Below are positions 42,267 to 50,401 of a stretch of 64,000 nucleotides of DNA, in pieces. Made by a program: the position numbers and the translations under genes. Source of the DNA: Microbispora sp. H13382 (GTDB taxonomy: Bacteria; Actinomycetota; Actinomycetes; Streptosporangiales; Streptosporangiaceae); assembly GCF_014161445.1 (NCBI RefSeq), contig NZ_JABBXA010000002.1, forward strand, positions 354,257 to 418,256, written 5' to 3'. Numbering within the stretch: the stretch's first letter is position 1; each line of letters begins with the position of its first letter. The notes under the pieces were generated by a model. The model was not told the DNA's origin. It saw only the letters and a list, made by a program, of their open reading frames with translations, and searched no databases.

Positions 42267-42746
42267 TCAGACGACGGTCTCGACGCGGGCGCCCGGCCGG
42301 TCCGGGTCGCTCACCTCCGCGTTCGCCGCCCCGCGCCCGCGGCGTGCGGCGTGGACGGCCGCGCTGAACAGCAGCAGCGCGTTCAGGCCGTGCAGTGCGC
42401 CCAAAGCGGGAATCTGGTGGCCGAGGAGACCGAGGGAGACCTGGACCACGACGAGCAGGACCACGAGGGCGGCCCCCTTGACCGCCCCGGGGATTTTGGC
42501 GAAGAACGAGGAGATCAGCAGGAGCAGCGCGATCACAGGGATGACCATCATCCCGTTCACGCCGTGGACCACGAAGGCGAAGAACTCGGGGAACTGGATC
42601 CCCCCGCTCTCCGCGGTCGCCTTGTCGATCACGCCGCCCTGCTCGACGTACTTGAACAGGCCTGCGTCGCCGAGGACGACCATCATCGCCTGCACGGCGA
42701 CCTCGGCGGCGACGAGTGAGGCCAGGACCTTGTAGACCACTTTCAT
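42267..42746 (-). CDS. Four-helix membrane protein, DUF6220-like
   Basis: 159 residues. Membrane helices about 5-25, 55-82, 88-110 and 117-136, with a charged tail. The pattern FFAFVVHGVNGMMVIPVIALLLL and LGALHGLNALLLFSAAVHAARR, with His residues facing the membrane in helices 2 and 4, resembles small heme-binding or DUF6220 proteins. It lies directly before the multicopper oxidase and may pass electrons to it or hold heme, which is speculative. The assignment is by pattern only. Confidence 0.55.
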   Translation of the reverse strand: MKVVYKVLASLVAAEVAVQAMMVVLGDAGLFKYVEQGGVIDKATAESGGIQFPEFFAFVVHGVNGMMVIPVIALLLLISSFFAKIPGAVKGAALVVLLVVVQVSLGLLGHQIPALGALHGLNALLLFSAAVHAARRGRGAANAEVSDPDRPGARVETVV

Positions 42747-42812
42747 GACGCTCTTCCCATCCAGGACCTGAAGGCCCTTCCGCGTCCGGGCCCTGCGGTC
42801 CTCTCCTGTGTC

Positions 42813-42840
42813 GGCCGGCGTACGTCTCCGTACGCCGGCC
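42813..42840 (-). terminator. Perfect 12-bp hairpin
   Basis: GGCCGGCGTACG (42813-42824) and CGTACGCCGGCC (42829-42840) pair around a TCTC loop. It probably ends the transcript of the minus-strand hypothetical gene at 42945-43382 before the oxidase operon starts. The remaining bases 42747-42944 hold no gene. Confidence 0.75.
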
Positions 42841-42944
42841 CTTACACAGGGGAAGTTAGGAGCGCCTCCATGGCGGTCGCTTAACGACGACTTCGCCGGC
42901 TCTTGGCGCCGCGCGAAGCCGCAGGAAAGCGCAGGCCGGCGAGG

Positions 42945-43382
42945 TCACGGTTCGCCCTGGGGCTCCAGCTGGCCGCGCCACGGGGGGATGTCGGGGGCGG
43001 CCTCCCGACGGCGCGGGGCGAACGCCTCCGCCATGGCCCGGAACGTCGGGCACGGCCAGCGCCACATGCAGCTCCGGCACCGCAGGATCGGGTTGGCCGG
43101 GTCGCTCGAGATGCCGCCCGCGTCCCTGGGCTGGTGCAGGTCGAGCAGCCGGATGCCGAGCTCGGAGAAGCTCAGCAGCTCCTCGCGGGCCTCCGCGAGG
43201 AAGTCGAGGTCCTCGGTCGCCAGGCGGGCGCTGACCGGGACGTACCCCTCGCGGTTGACCAGGCCGCGCAGCGGCTCGGCCGCCTCGCGCCACGACGAGG
43301 CCTTCTCGGTGCGCACCTGGATGGTCTCCAGATGCTCGCGCAGCACGCGGCGCTGGGGATCCTCGGGTATCTCAGTGTTCAT
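42945..43382 (-). CDS. Hypothetical protein with C-terminal cysteine cluster
   Basis: 145 residues from ATG 43382. The N-terminal half is helical and charged; the C-terminal half contains PILRCRSCMWRWPCPTFRAMAEAF with three Cys in CxxCx4C spacing that could bind a metal or iron-sulfur cluster. I do not recognise the family. Divergent from a STAS gene, so it may belong to that regulatory group, but nothing else supports this. Confidence 0.6.
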   Translation of the reverse strand: MNTEIPEDPQRRVLREHLETIQVRTEKASSWREAAEPLRGLVNREGYVPVSARLATEDLDFLAEAREELLSFSELGIRLLDLHQPRDAGGISSDPANPILRCRSCMWRWPCPTFRAMAEAFAPRRREAAPDIPPWRGQLEPQGEP

Positions 43383-43606
43383 CTGCTCTCGGGCCCGCTG
43401 TGCTCGGCGCCCGCCCTCCTTTGCGAAGTGACGACCAAGACGCGGAGGTTCCGGGCCCTCCATCCGGCGACGCCGGTGTCGCATAGCGTCAAGCTTCGCG
43501 CACTCACCGTTTGCATGGGGCCGGAATCGGGGACAAAGGGCGGACGACTCTTCGACGAATCCGATGGAGCGTGACCCGAGGCCGGGACGACGCTAGTGTG
43601 CGCCTC

Positions 43607-43957
43607 GTGGAGCTCAAAGTCGCGACGCAATCCCACGCCGGTCAGGCCGTCATGGCCGTCTTCGGCGAAATCGACCTATATACCGCGCCCCGGCTGCAGG
43701 GGGAGTTCACCCGCCTGCTGGAGACCGGGCCGGACCGGGTGGTCATCGACATGTCCGGAGTGGAGTTCTGCGACTCCACCGGCATGAACGTGCTGCTGTC
43801 GGCGCTCAAGCGGCTGCGCGAGCGGGGCGGCACGCTGGAGGTGGCGGCGCCGAGACCGGCGGTACGCAAGATTCTGCAGGTCACCGGGCTGGACTCGGTG
43901 TTCACCGTGCACGACACGGTGCCCGCCGATCTGCTCACGGCCGAGCACCAGGGCTAG
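43607..43957 (+). CDS. STAS-domain anti-anti-sigma factor (BldG/RsbV-like)
   Basis: 116 residues. The whole protein is a STAS fold: FGEIDLYTAPRLQGEF, then VVIDMSGVEFCDSTGMNVLLSALKRL with the phosphorylatable Ser in CDSTGM, and KILQVTGLDSVFTVHDTV. Pattern closest to BldG-type antagonists that switch anti-sigma partners. GTG 43607 chosen because conserved sequence begins there; an in-frame GTG at 43598 is possible. The next gene, a glycosyltransferase, starts five bases after the stop and is probably co-transcribed. Confidence 0.85.
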   Translation: MELKVATQSHAGQAVMAVFGEIDLYTAPRLQGEFTRLLETGPDRVVIDMSGVEFCDSTGMNVLLSALKRLRERGGTLEVAAPRPAVRKILQVTGLDSVFTVHDTVPADLLTAEHQG

Positions 43958-43961
43958 GCGC

Positions 43962-44708
43962 ATGGGGGAAATGGCACTGCCCGAGCCGGACACCGCGGTG
44001 GTGATCCCGGCGAAGGACGAGGCCGACCGGATCGGCGCCACCGTGACCGCCGCCCTGAAGCTGCCCGGCGTGGATCTCGTGGTCGTGGTCGACGACGGCT
44101 CGTCCGACGAGACCGGCCGGGTGGCCAGGGCGGCGGGCGCCCGGGTCGTACGGCACAGCCGCAACCGGGGCAAGGCCGCGGCGATGGAGAGCGGGGCCGA
44201 GGCCGTGCGCCTCCTCGACGAGGAGCATCCCCGGCACCTGCTGTTCCTCGACGCCGACCTGGGTGAGACCGCGGCGGCGGCCCTCCCGTTGATTACGCCG
44301 GTGCGTGACGGCGAGGCCGACATGACCGTCGCGGCGTTCACGACCAGGGTCAAGCTCGGCGGGCACGGCATGGTCGTACGGCTGGCCCGTGACGGCATCA
44401 AGCGGCTCACCGGCTGGGAGGCCACCCAGCCGCTCAACGGGCAGCGGTGTCTCACCCGGGCCGCGTTCGAGGCGGGCCGGCCGCTCGCGCACGGTTTCGG
44501 CGTCGAGACCGGCCTGACCGTCGACCTGCTGAGGAAGGGTTTCCGGGTGGTCGAGGTCGAGGTCGAGATGTCGCACCGGGCGACCGGCACCGACTGGCGC
44601 TCCCAGTTGCACAGGGCCCGGCAGTTGCGCGACGTCGGCCTGGCCCTCGCCGCCCGCGAGCCCGCCGTGGGCCAGGCACGCTCCGCCCTCCGCCCGCCGC
44701 GCCGCTGA
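43962..44708 (+). CDS. Family-2 glycosyltransferase (GpgS/DPM1-like)
   Basis: 248 residues, GT-A fold. VVIPAKDEADRIGATV (nucleotide-sugar binding start), VVDDGSSDET, then the metal-binding DADL in LLFLDADLGE, and a C-terminal part with GFGVETGLTVDLLRKGFRVVEVEVEMSHR. The pattern fits glucosyl-3-phosphoglycerate synthases and polyprenol-phosphate sugar synthases. The following membrane mannosyltransferase-like genes make a lipid-linked sugar donor attractive but unproven. Its stop codon is the start of a tandem repeat. Confidence 0.82.
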   Translation: MGEMALPEPDTAVVIPAKDEADRIGATVTAALKLPGVDLVVVVDDGSSDETGRVARAAGARVVRHSRNRGKAAAMESGAEAVRLLDEEHPRHLLFLDADLGETAAAALPLITPVRDGEADMTVAAFTTRVKLGGHGMVVRLARDGIKRLTGWEATQPLNGQRCLTRAAFEAGRPLAHGFGVETGLTVDLLRKGFRVVEVEVEMSHRATGTDWRSQLHRARQLRDVGLALAAREPAVGQARSALRPPRR

Positions 44709-44840
44709 GCCGCTGAGCCGCTGAGTGCGCGGAGCCGTTGATTCGTTGATTCGTTGATTCGTTGATTCGGGCCGTTGAGCCGGGCCGCTGAGCCGCGCCG
44801 TCGAGCCGCGCCGTTGAGCCGGGCCGCTGAGCCGCTGCGG
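44702..44840. repeat. Octamer-based tandem repeat between the GT2 and mannosyltransferase genes
   Basis: Degenerate units of GCCGCTGA/GCCGTTGA type run from the GT2 stop codon onward, with four perfect CGTTGATT copies at 44737-44768 in the middle. The gap to 44892 has no other feature that I can support. Confidence 0.85.
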
Positions 44841-44892
44841 CGGCGCGCGCCCGGCAGGCCGGGACCGGTGACTTCGCCGGCGTCGCGGGCCG

Positions 44893-46371
44893 ATGTGGTG
44901 GAATTCTCGAGTGGATTCTCGGGGGCGCGCGCGGACCGCCGCCCGGCTGGCCCCGGCCGCCGGCGGCCTGTCGATCCTCCTGACGATCACGATCGGCGCC
45001 CTCGGGCCGTCCGCGATGGTGCCCGGACTCCCTGGGCGGCCGTGGCAGCCTCCCTACTCCCTCGGCCTCGCGCCGGGCGGCCACCTCGTCGTCGCCCTGG
45101 CCGCCGCGGCGCTCGTGCTCGGCGCGCTCGGCCTGGCCGCCGGCCTCGCGTACCCCGGCCGGATGCCGCGGGCGCGCACGCTGGTCGTCGCCGGGTGCGC
45201 CGCCGCCGCGGTCCTCGCGTTCCTGCCGCCCTCCGGGTCGGCCGACCACCTCAACTACGCGGCGTACGGCCGGATGGCGGCCCTCGGCTACGACCCGTAC
45301 GTGACCGTGCCCGCCGACCTGCCCGCCGATCCCGTCGTCGGCCGGGTGGAGGAGTGGACCAGGACGCCCAGCGTGTACGGTCCGGTCGCGACGGCTGTGC
45401 AGGCGCTGGCGAGCCACGCGGGAGGCGAGTCGGTCCGGCTGACGGTCTTCGTGATGGCCCTGGTCAACGCCGCCGCGTTCGTCGCCACCGGCCTGCTGCT
45501 CCACCGGGCCGCCGCCGGCGATCCCGTACGGCAGCGCCGCGCGGCCCTGCTGTGGACGGCCAACCCGCTGGTCGTCTACGAGCTCGTGGCCGGGATGCAC
45601 CTCGACACCGTGGCCATCGCGTTCGTCGTGGCCGGGCTGGCCGCCCGCCGGGGCGTGCCGCTCGGCCTGGGCGTCGCGGTCAAGGCCACCGTGGGCGTGG
45701 TGGCGCTGGGCACGGCGTGGGAGCTGCGCAGGAGCCCCCGGCGGCTCGCCCTGGTCGCCGGGCTGGCGACGCTGACCGTGCTCGTGGCGTACCTGCTGGC
45801 CGGGCCCCACGCGCTCGACCAGCTGCTGAACGCCAGCAAGTCGGTCTCGCTCGCCACGCCGTGGAAGCTCGCGCAGAGGGCGCTGCAGGCGCTGTTCGGT
45901 CCCGGGGCCTACCGGGCGTGGATCCAGGCCGGGTCGCTGCTCCTGCTGGCCGCGCTCGCCGTCCTCCTGGTGCGGGGACGCCCGGCCGCGGACCGTGAGG
46001 GGCCGGCGGTCGCCCTCGCCGTCGCCGTGGCCTGGCTGTTCGCCACGCCGTACGCGCTGCCGTGGTACGACGGGCTGGGGTTCGCGCTGCTGGCCCTGGT
46101 CGCCTGGCCGGGCCTGGAGGCGTTCCTGGTCGCCCGGCTCGCCGTGCTCTCGCTGGCCTACCTGCCCGCGCGCCAGGCGGATCAGCCGCACGACCTGGGG
46201 TGGCTCGTCGACGTGGTCAGGGCCTGGGTGGCGCCTTCGCTTCTGCTGGCGCTGACGATCGCGCTGTTGTGGTGGGCGGCGCGGTCTGCAGCGCGCGTAC
46301 GGACGCCGCGAGCGCCAGCGGCACCGCGACCGTCAGGGCCATCGCCGGGATCGCGATCCCCGAGTCGTTGA
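44893..46371 (+). CDS. Polyprenol-dependent mannosyltransferase, MptB-like (GT-C)
   Basis: 492 residues, about ten to twelve membrane helices. GT-C type membrane transferase: the first external loop holds GSADHLNYAAYGRMAALGYDPYVTVP, with an acidic residue in the catalytic position, and LLWTANPLVVYELVAGMHLDTVAIAFV follows. The pattern resembles actinobacterial alpha-mannosyltransferases of lipoglycan assembly. The Pro/Arg/Ser-rich last 30 residues overlap the 3' end of the convergent gene by 155 bases. Start ATG 44893; GTG 44911 is also possible. Confidence 0.75.
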   Translation: MWWNSRVDSRGRARTAARLAPAAGGLSILLTITIGALGPSAMVPGLPGRPWQPPYSLGLAPGGHLVVALAAAALVLGALGLAAGLAYPGRMPRARTLVVAGCAAAAVLAFLPPSGSADHLNYAAYGRMAALGYDPYVTVPADLPADPVVGRVEEWTRTPSVYGPVATAVQALASHAGGESVRLTVFVMALVNAAAFVATGLLLHRAAAGDPVRQRRAALLWTANPLVVYELVAGMHLDTVAIAFVVAGLAARRGVPLGLGVAVKATVGVVALGTAWELRRSPRRLALVAGLATLTVLVAYLLAGPHALDQLLNASKSVSLATPWKLAQRALQALFGPGAYRAWIQAGSLLLLAALAVLLVRGRPAADREGPAVALAVAVAWLFATPYALPWYDGLGFALLALVAWPGLEAFLVARLAVLSLAYLPARQADQPHDLGWLVDVVRAWVAPSLLLALTIALLWWAARSAARVRTPRAPAAPRPSGPSPGSRSPSR

Positions 46372-48409
46372 TCAGGAACCCGGCGAACGCCGCGGTCAGC
46401 GCGCCGATCAGCCCGGCCCGCAACTCCGGGACCCGTTCGTACGCCAGGCTGAGCGCGGCGGCGCCCCACCGCGACGGCCGGGCCAGCACGAGGAACAGGA
46501 ACGCCAGCGCGACCAGCGACAGCAGCGTCAGCGGCAGGTTGCCCAGCGTGTGGAGCATCGCCCCGAGCTTGCGCCCGACGACCGAACCACCCTCGCCGGA
46601 GACGAGTTGCTGGACGAAGGCCCCCAGGTGGGTACGCCGGTCGGCGGGCCGCAGCCAGTCGAGCACCGCGATCACCGCGATGAGCACGACCCCCGCCGCG
46701 GCGATCAGCCCGAGCCGGAGGACCGACACCCGCCCGCCCGCGGCCATCAGCACGCACACCGCCACGCCCAGGACGAACGACGGCACCCCGCCGAAGTCCG
46801 CGCCCCACGTCGGCCAGCCGTCCCCCGCGATCGCGAGCAGGCCGTACGCCGTGCAGACGGCCACGGCGAGCCTCGGCCGACCGCGCAGCGCGTGGGCGAC
46901 GGCCGCCAGGAGCAGGATCGTGCCCGTCGAGTAGACGGCGAAGGCCATGTTGCCGAAGCCGTAGAACCGGCCGCCGGTCACGGGCTCGTACCCGGCCACC
47001 GCGTTCACCTGCAGCCGCGAGCCCGTCACCACGTCGGCGAGGAGCGCGAGCGAGCTGACCCCGGCGACCACGGCCGGCGGGCCCAGCACGTGGCGGCGCC
47101 ACGGCCCGGCGTACGCGAGCCCCGTCACCAGGGCGGCGAAGGCCAGGATCGTGCCGAGCAGGGCGGGCATCGGGTGCGCGAAGGCCCACCACGGCACGAG
47201 CTGCGCCAGGAAGATCGACACCGGGAGGGCGCCGCTGACCGTCGCCACCACCCGCGTGGTGGTGAGCATCCGCCGGTGACGCCTGACCACGACCGCGGCC
47301 AGGGCGTAGAAGAGCAACTGCGCGGCGACCAGCGTGATGAAGAAGGGCTCCCTGACCTCCCTGAGCATCTGGCTCGCCAGGTCGGCGTCGGCGAGCTCGC
47401 GGGCCGCCTCGGCCACGGGCGGCGCCGCGCCGTCGCCCGACCACGGCCTGCCGACCGCGCCCTCGGGCGTGGGGACGCCGAGCAGGTGGGTGACCGTCGA
47501 CGTGACATCGGTGATAGTGACCAGTGCCCGCTGCCGGGTCGATGCGGCGGTCAGCCACCCGTGCCCGTACGGCCCGCCCGCGGCGATCGCGACGTGCAGG
47601 TGGGCGGTGGAGCCCTCGCCGCGGCCGGGGGAGTCGGACAGCCCCGCCACGAGCACGGCCGAGCCGGCGGGCATCTTGGCGAGCACCTCCGCGACGGTCC
47701 GGTCGGCCGCGCTCACGGCCTCCCGGCGCGCCTGCCCGTCGGTTTCGGCGCCGGTGATCCCCGCCGCCTCGGCGACGACGAGGGCGTACGGCGTGAAGTC
47801 CGGCAGTGCGGCGGGGGTCGCGGCGTACGTCGCGACCCTGCCGGAGGAGTCGGCGGCGGCCAGGGCCGCCCCCGGGCCGATGGCCGCGATCCGTCCCCCG
47901 GCGGCGGTCACGGCGTCGGCGAGGAGCCCGAGCCGGGCCTTGAAGGGGCCGGCCCGCTGCACGGCGACCAGTTCGGACCAGTCCGGGATCGTCGCCGTGC
48001 CGCCGGCGGCGCCGACGGGTCCGGGGAGGGGCGCGCAGCCCGGGCCCGGAGCCCCCGCCCGCTGGCCCGCGGACACCGTGAGCCATCCGGCGGCCGGGCA
48101 GGTCACCGGCAGCCCCTCTGGGGGGACGGCCCTCGTGGACAGCGACCCGCTGGAGCCGCGGCCGGCCAGATCCCACAGCGCGGGGGTCCGCCGCGGGTCG
48201 AGGTCGTCCCAGCGGAGCCCGGGCACCCCGATCAGCACGACCCGGCCCGTCACGGCGGCGGCCCGTCCCGACGCCGACGCGGGAGCGGCGGGCAGGACGA
48301 GGGCCGCGACGAGGAGCATCAGCAGCGACGCGAAGAGCCCCGCAAGCGCACCACGCCGGGCGGGCCGGTTCGCCGGGCCGGCCGGAGGCGGTGCTGAACC
48401 AGGTGGCAC
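46217..48409 (-). CDS. Large membrane protein with extracellular alkaline-phosphatase-like domain
   Basis: 730 residues from GTG 48409 (GAGGAG nine bases upstream); the frame is open to 48565 without a better ribosome site. A signal/anchor helix (about 25-50) is followed by an external domain (about 55-350) resembling the alkaline phosphatase superfamily in outline (VVLIGVPGLRWDDLDPRRTPALWDLAGRGSSGSLSTR at its start, HLHVAIAAGGPYGHG near its end). About ten membrane helices follow, with FYGFGNMAFAVYSTGTILL between them. Known actinobacterial architecture of unknown function. The neighbouring GT genes suggest a cell-envelope role. Confidence 0.7.
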   Translation of the reverse strand: MPPGSAPPPAGPANRPARRGALAGLFASLLMLLVAALVLPAAPASASGRAAAVTGRVVLIGVPGLRWDDLDPRRTPALWDLAGRGSSGSLSTRAVPPEGLPVTCPAAGWLTVSAGQRAGAPGPGCAPLPGPVGAAGGTATIPDWSELVAVQRAGPFKARLGLLADAVTAAGGRIAAIGPGAALAAADSSGRVATYAATPAALPDFTPYALVVAEAAGITGAETDGQARREAVSAADRTVAEVLAKMPAGSAVLVAGLSDSPGRGEGSTAHLHVAIAAGGPYGHGWLTAASTRQRALVTITDVTSTVTHLLGVPTPEGAVGRPWSGDGAAPPVAEAARELADADLASQMLREVREPFFITLVAAQLLFYALAAVVVRRHRRMLTTTRVVATVSGALPVSIFLAQLVPWWAFAHPMPALLGTILAFAALVTGLAYAGPWRRHVLGPPAVVAGVSSLALLADVVTGSRLQVNAVAGYEPVTGGRFYGFGNMAFAVYSTGTILLLAAVAHALRGRPRLAVAVCTAYGLLAIAGDGWPTWGADFGGVPSFVLGVAVCVLMAAGGRVSVLRLGLIAAAGVVLIAVIAVLDWLRPADRRTHLGAFVQQLVSGEGGSVVGRKLGAMLHTLGNLPLTLLSLVALAFLFLVLARPSRWGAAALSLAYERVPELRAGLIGALTAAFAGFLINDSGIAIPAMALTVAVPLALAASVRALQTAPPTTTARSSAPAEAKAPPRP

Positions 48410-48473
48410 TGTTCCGCGCTCCTCATGATCGACGACGGTGCGGCCGCGGTCCTCCACGGTAACCTGCCTAATC

Positions 48474-49727
48474 ATGACGACTGGCCGGATCGCCGGGGCC
48501 CGCCGGCCCGCCTGGGCGTGGGCGCTCGCCCTCGTGGCGGTGGCCGCCGCGGCCGCGCCGCTCATCGCCTACTGGCTGACCAATCCGGAGGACCAGCGTC
48601 TGGTGGACCTGGACGTCTACCGTACGGGCGGCTGGGCGCTGCTGCGGGGCCTGCCCGTCTACGACGTGATCACGCCGGCTCCCCAGTTGCTGCCGTTCAC
48701 CTACCCGCCGGTGGCCGCCATGCTGGCGGTGCCGCTCGCCCTGATGTCGTGGCCGGTCGCGCAGTGGGTGTGGACGGCCGCCATCGTCGCCGTCCTCGCC
48801 GTGACCGTCCGGCACGCCTTCCGGGCCTTCCTGGACGGTGTACGCGGCGCCCTGGCCGCGCCGCTGCTGTTCGCCGTGCTGTGCGCCGCGTGCACGTATC
48901 TCATGCCGATCAGGGACCAGTTCAGGTTCGGCCAGGTGGATCTGTTCCTCCTGGCGTTGTGCCTGCTCGACTGCGTGGCGCGCAGGCCGTGGTGGCCACG
49001 GGGGATGCTGATCGGCCTCGCGACCGCCGTGAAGCTCACCCCCGGCGTGTTCCTCGTCTACCTGGCGTTCACCGCGTTCCCGCCCCGGGAGGGCGGCACT
49101 GCAGAGCGCAGGGCCTTCCTCATGGCGGTGTTCACGGCGGCCCTGCTCACGCTGCTGCCGTTCCTGGTGATCTTCGACGACGCCCGGGACTTCTGGTTCG
49201 GGGCGCTGCTCGACTCCGAGCGGCTGGGCGCCAACGCCGCCACCACCAACCAGTCGCTGCGCGGCATGCTGCTCAGGCTCTACCTGCCTGACTGGCTGAC
49301 CTCGGTCGTCTGGCTCGCCGCCGTCGCCGCGATCGGCTGGTACGGCTTCCGCCGCGCCCGCCGGGCACACCTGGACGGCGACGTGACGACCGCGGTGGCG
49401 CTCACCGGGCTGATGGCGGTGCTGCTGTCGCCGGTGGCCTGGATCCACCACATCGCCTGGGTCGTGGTCGTGCTCGCGGCCCTCGCGGGGTCGGGGCGCG
49501 ATCCGGTCCGGCTGCTGGTCGCGGCGGGCGTGTGGCTGTACTACGTGCTGCCCATCCCGTGGTGGGGAGTGGCGCTCAAGGCGCTGGAGATCCCCGTGCT
49601 CAGCCCGGTCGCGGGGAAGATCGTGCAGAACGCGTTCGGGCTCGGCGCGATCGGCCTGGTCTGGCTCCTCGGCTCCTGGTTGCCGCGACGGCGGGCCGCT
49701 GTCGCCGTTCCCGCTGCGGCGACTTGA
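48474..49727 (+). CDS. GT87-family membrane glycosyltransferase
   Basis: 417 residues, about nine to ten membrane helices. The GT87 (DUF2029) signature is readable: VDLDVYRTGGWALLRGLPVYDV with the catalytic Asp, FTYPPVAAMLAVPLAL, QFRFGQVDLFLLALCL, and GLATAVKLTPGVFLVYL. Such proteins transfer mannose from polyprenol-phosphate-mannose to phosphatidylinositol mannosides or other lipids outside the membrane. Divergent from the phosphatase-like gene with only 64 bases between starts. Confidence 0.87.
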   Translation: MTTGRIAGARRPAWAWALALVAVAAAAAPLIAYWLTNPEDQRLVDLDVYRTGGWALLRGLPVYDVITPAPQLLPFTYPPVAAMLAVPLALMSWPVAQWVWTAAIVAVLAVTVRHAFRAFLDGVRGALAAPLLFAVLCAACTYLMPIRDQFRFGQVDLFLLALCLLDCVARRPWWPRGMLIGLATAVKLTPGVFLVYLAFTAFPPREGGTAERRAFLMAVFTAALLTLLPFLVIFDDARDFWFGALLDSERLGANAATTNQSLRGMLLRLYLPDWLTSVVWLAAVAAIGWYGFRRARRAHLDGDVTTAVALTGLMAVLLSPVAWIHHIAWVVVVLAALAGSGRDPVRLLVAAGVWLYYVLPIPWWGVALKALEIPVLSPVAGKIVQNAFGLGAIGLVWLLGSWLPRRRAAVAVPAAAT

Positions 49728-49749
49728 CCGACTCATTACGCTCGGTGCC

Positions 49750-50169
49750 GTGCTGGTTACCGTTGTGGAGATGGCCGGTGTCCTGGCGGGTGCGACCGGC
49801 GTGGCCGTCGGCCTGATCGCGCTGCGCGCCGCCCGCCGCAGTGTGCGGGAGTGCCTGGACGTCCTCGCCAGGCGGGCCGCCGTCGAGGGACAGGTGGACA
49901 GCAGGGCGATCCGCGACGTGGCGTTGTACCGGTACGACGCGCTCGACGAGATGACCGGCAGGCTGTCGTTCTCGGTCGCGCTCATCAACGGCTTCGGCGA
50001 CGGGATCGTGCTGACGTCGATCAACGGACGCACCGAGACCCGCACGTACGCCCGTGCCGTACGCGGAGGGAAGGGAGTGCAGCCGCTGTCGCCGGAGGAG
50101 GAGCACGCCGTGTGGGCCGCCAGACTCGGCATCGGGCCCGAGGCCGAGCCGCATCGTGTCCCCCGCTGA
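49750..50169 (+). CDS. DUF4446 family protein
   Basis: 139 residues. One N-terminal membrane helix (about 4-24), a basic coiled region, then the DUF4446 core: VALYRYDALDEMTGRLSFSVALINGFGDGIVLTSINGRTETRTYARAVRGG. Conserved next to pheA in many actinobacteria; function unknown. Starts with a GTG 22 bases after the GT87 stop. Its stop codon lies in the first unit of a tandem repeat. Confidence 0.85.
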   Translation: MLVTVVEMAGVLAGATGVAVGLIALRAARRSVRECLDVLARRAAVEGQVDSRAIRDVALYRYDALDEMTGRLSFSVALINGFGDGIVLTSINGRTETRTYARAVRGGKGVQPLSPEEEHAVWAARLGIGPEAEPHRVPR

Positions 50170-50296
50170 CGCGCAGCGTCCCCCGCTGACGCACCCGCGT
50201 CCCCCGCTGAGGCACCAGGTCTCAGGTCTCCCGCTGAGGCACCGCGTCCCCCGCTGACGCACCGTGTCTCCCGCTGACGCACCGGGTCCCCGCTGA
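50155..50296. repeat. ~20-bp tandem repeats between DUF4446 and pheA
   Basis: Seven units with the core GTCCCCCGCTGACGCACC, about 20 bases each with small changes and one 6-7 base insertion. The first contains the DUF4446 stop codon. The rest of the gap (50297-50401) carries two DnaA-box-like 9-mers, CCGTCCACA (50313-50321) and TTTTCCACA (50342-50350), and the pheA ribosome-site region. Confidence 0.88.
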
Positions 50297-50401
50297 CCAG
50301 CGCCGACGCGGGCCGTCCACAGGGCAAGCGGGATCGTACGGTTTTCCACAGAGGGCGTTTCCGCATGCTCGCCACACGAACCTGCGGATACCCTTGAGGG
50401 C

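Noticed and set aside
50155..50296. Tandem repeats considered as a CRISPR array
   Set aside because: Units are contiguous, about 20 bases, without unique spacers, and no cas genes are present.
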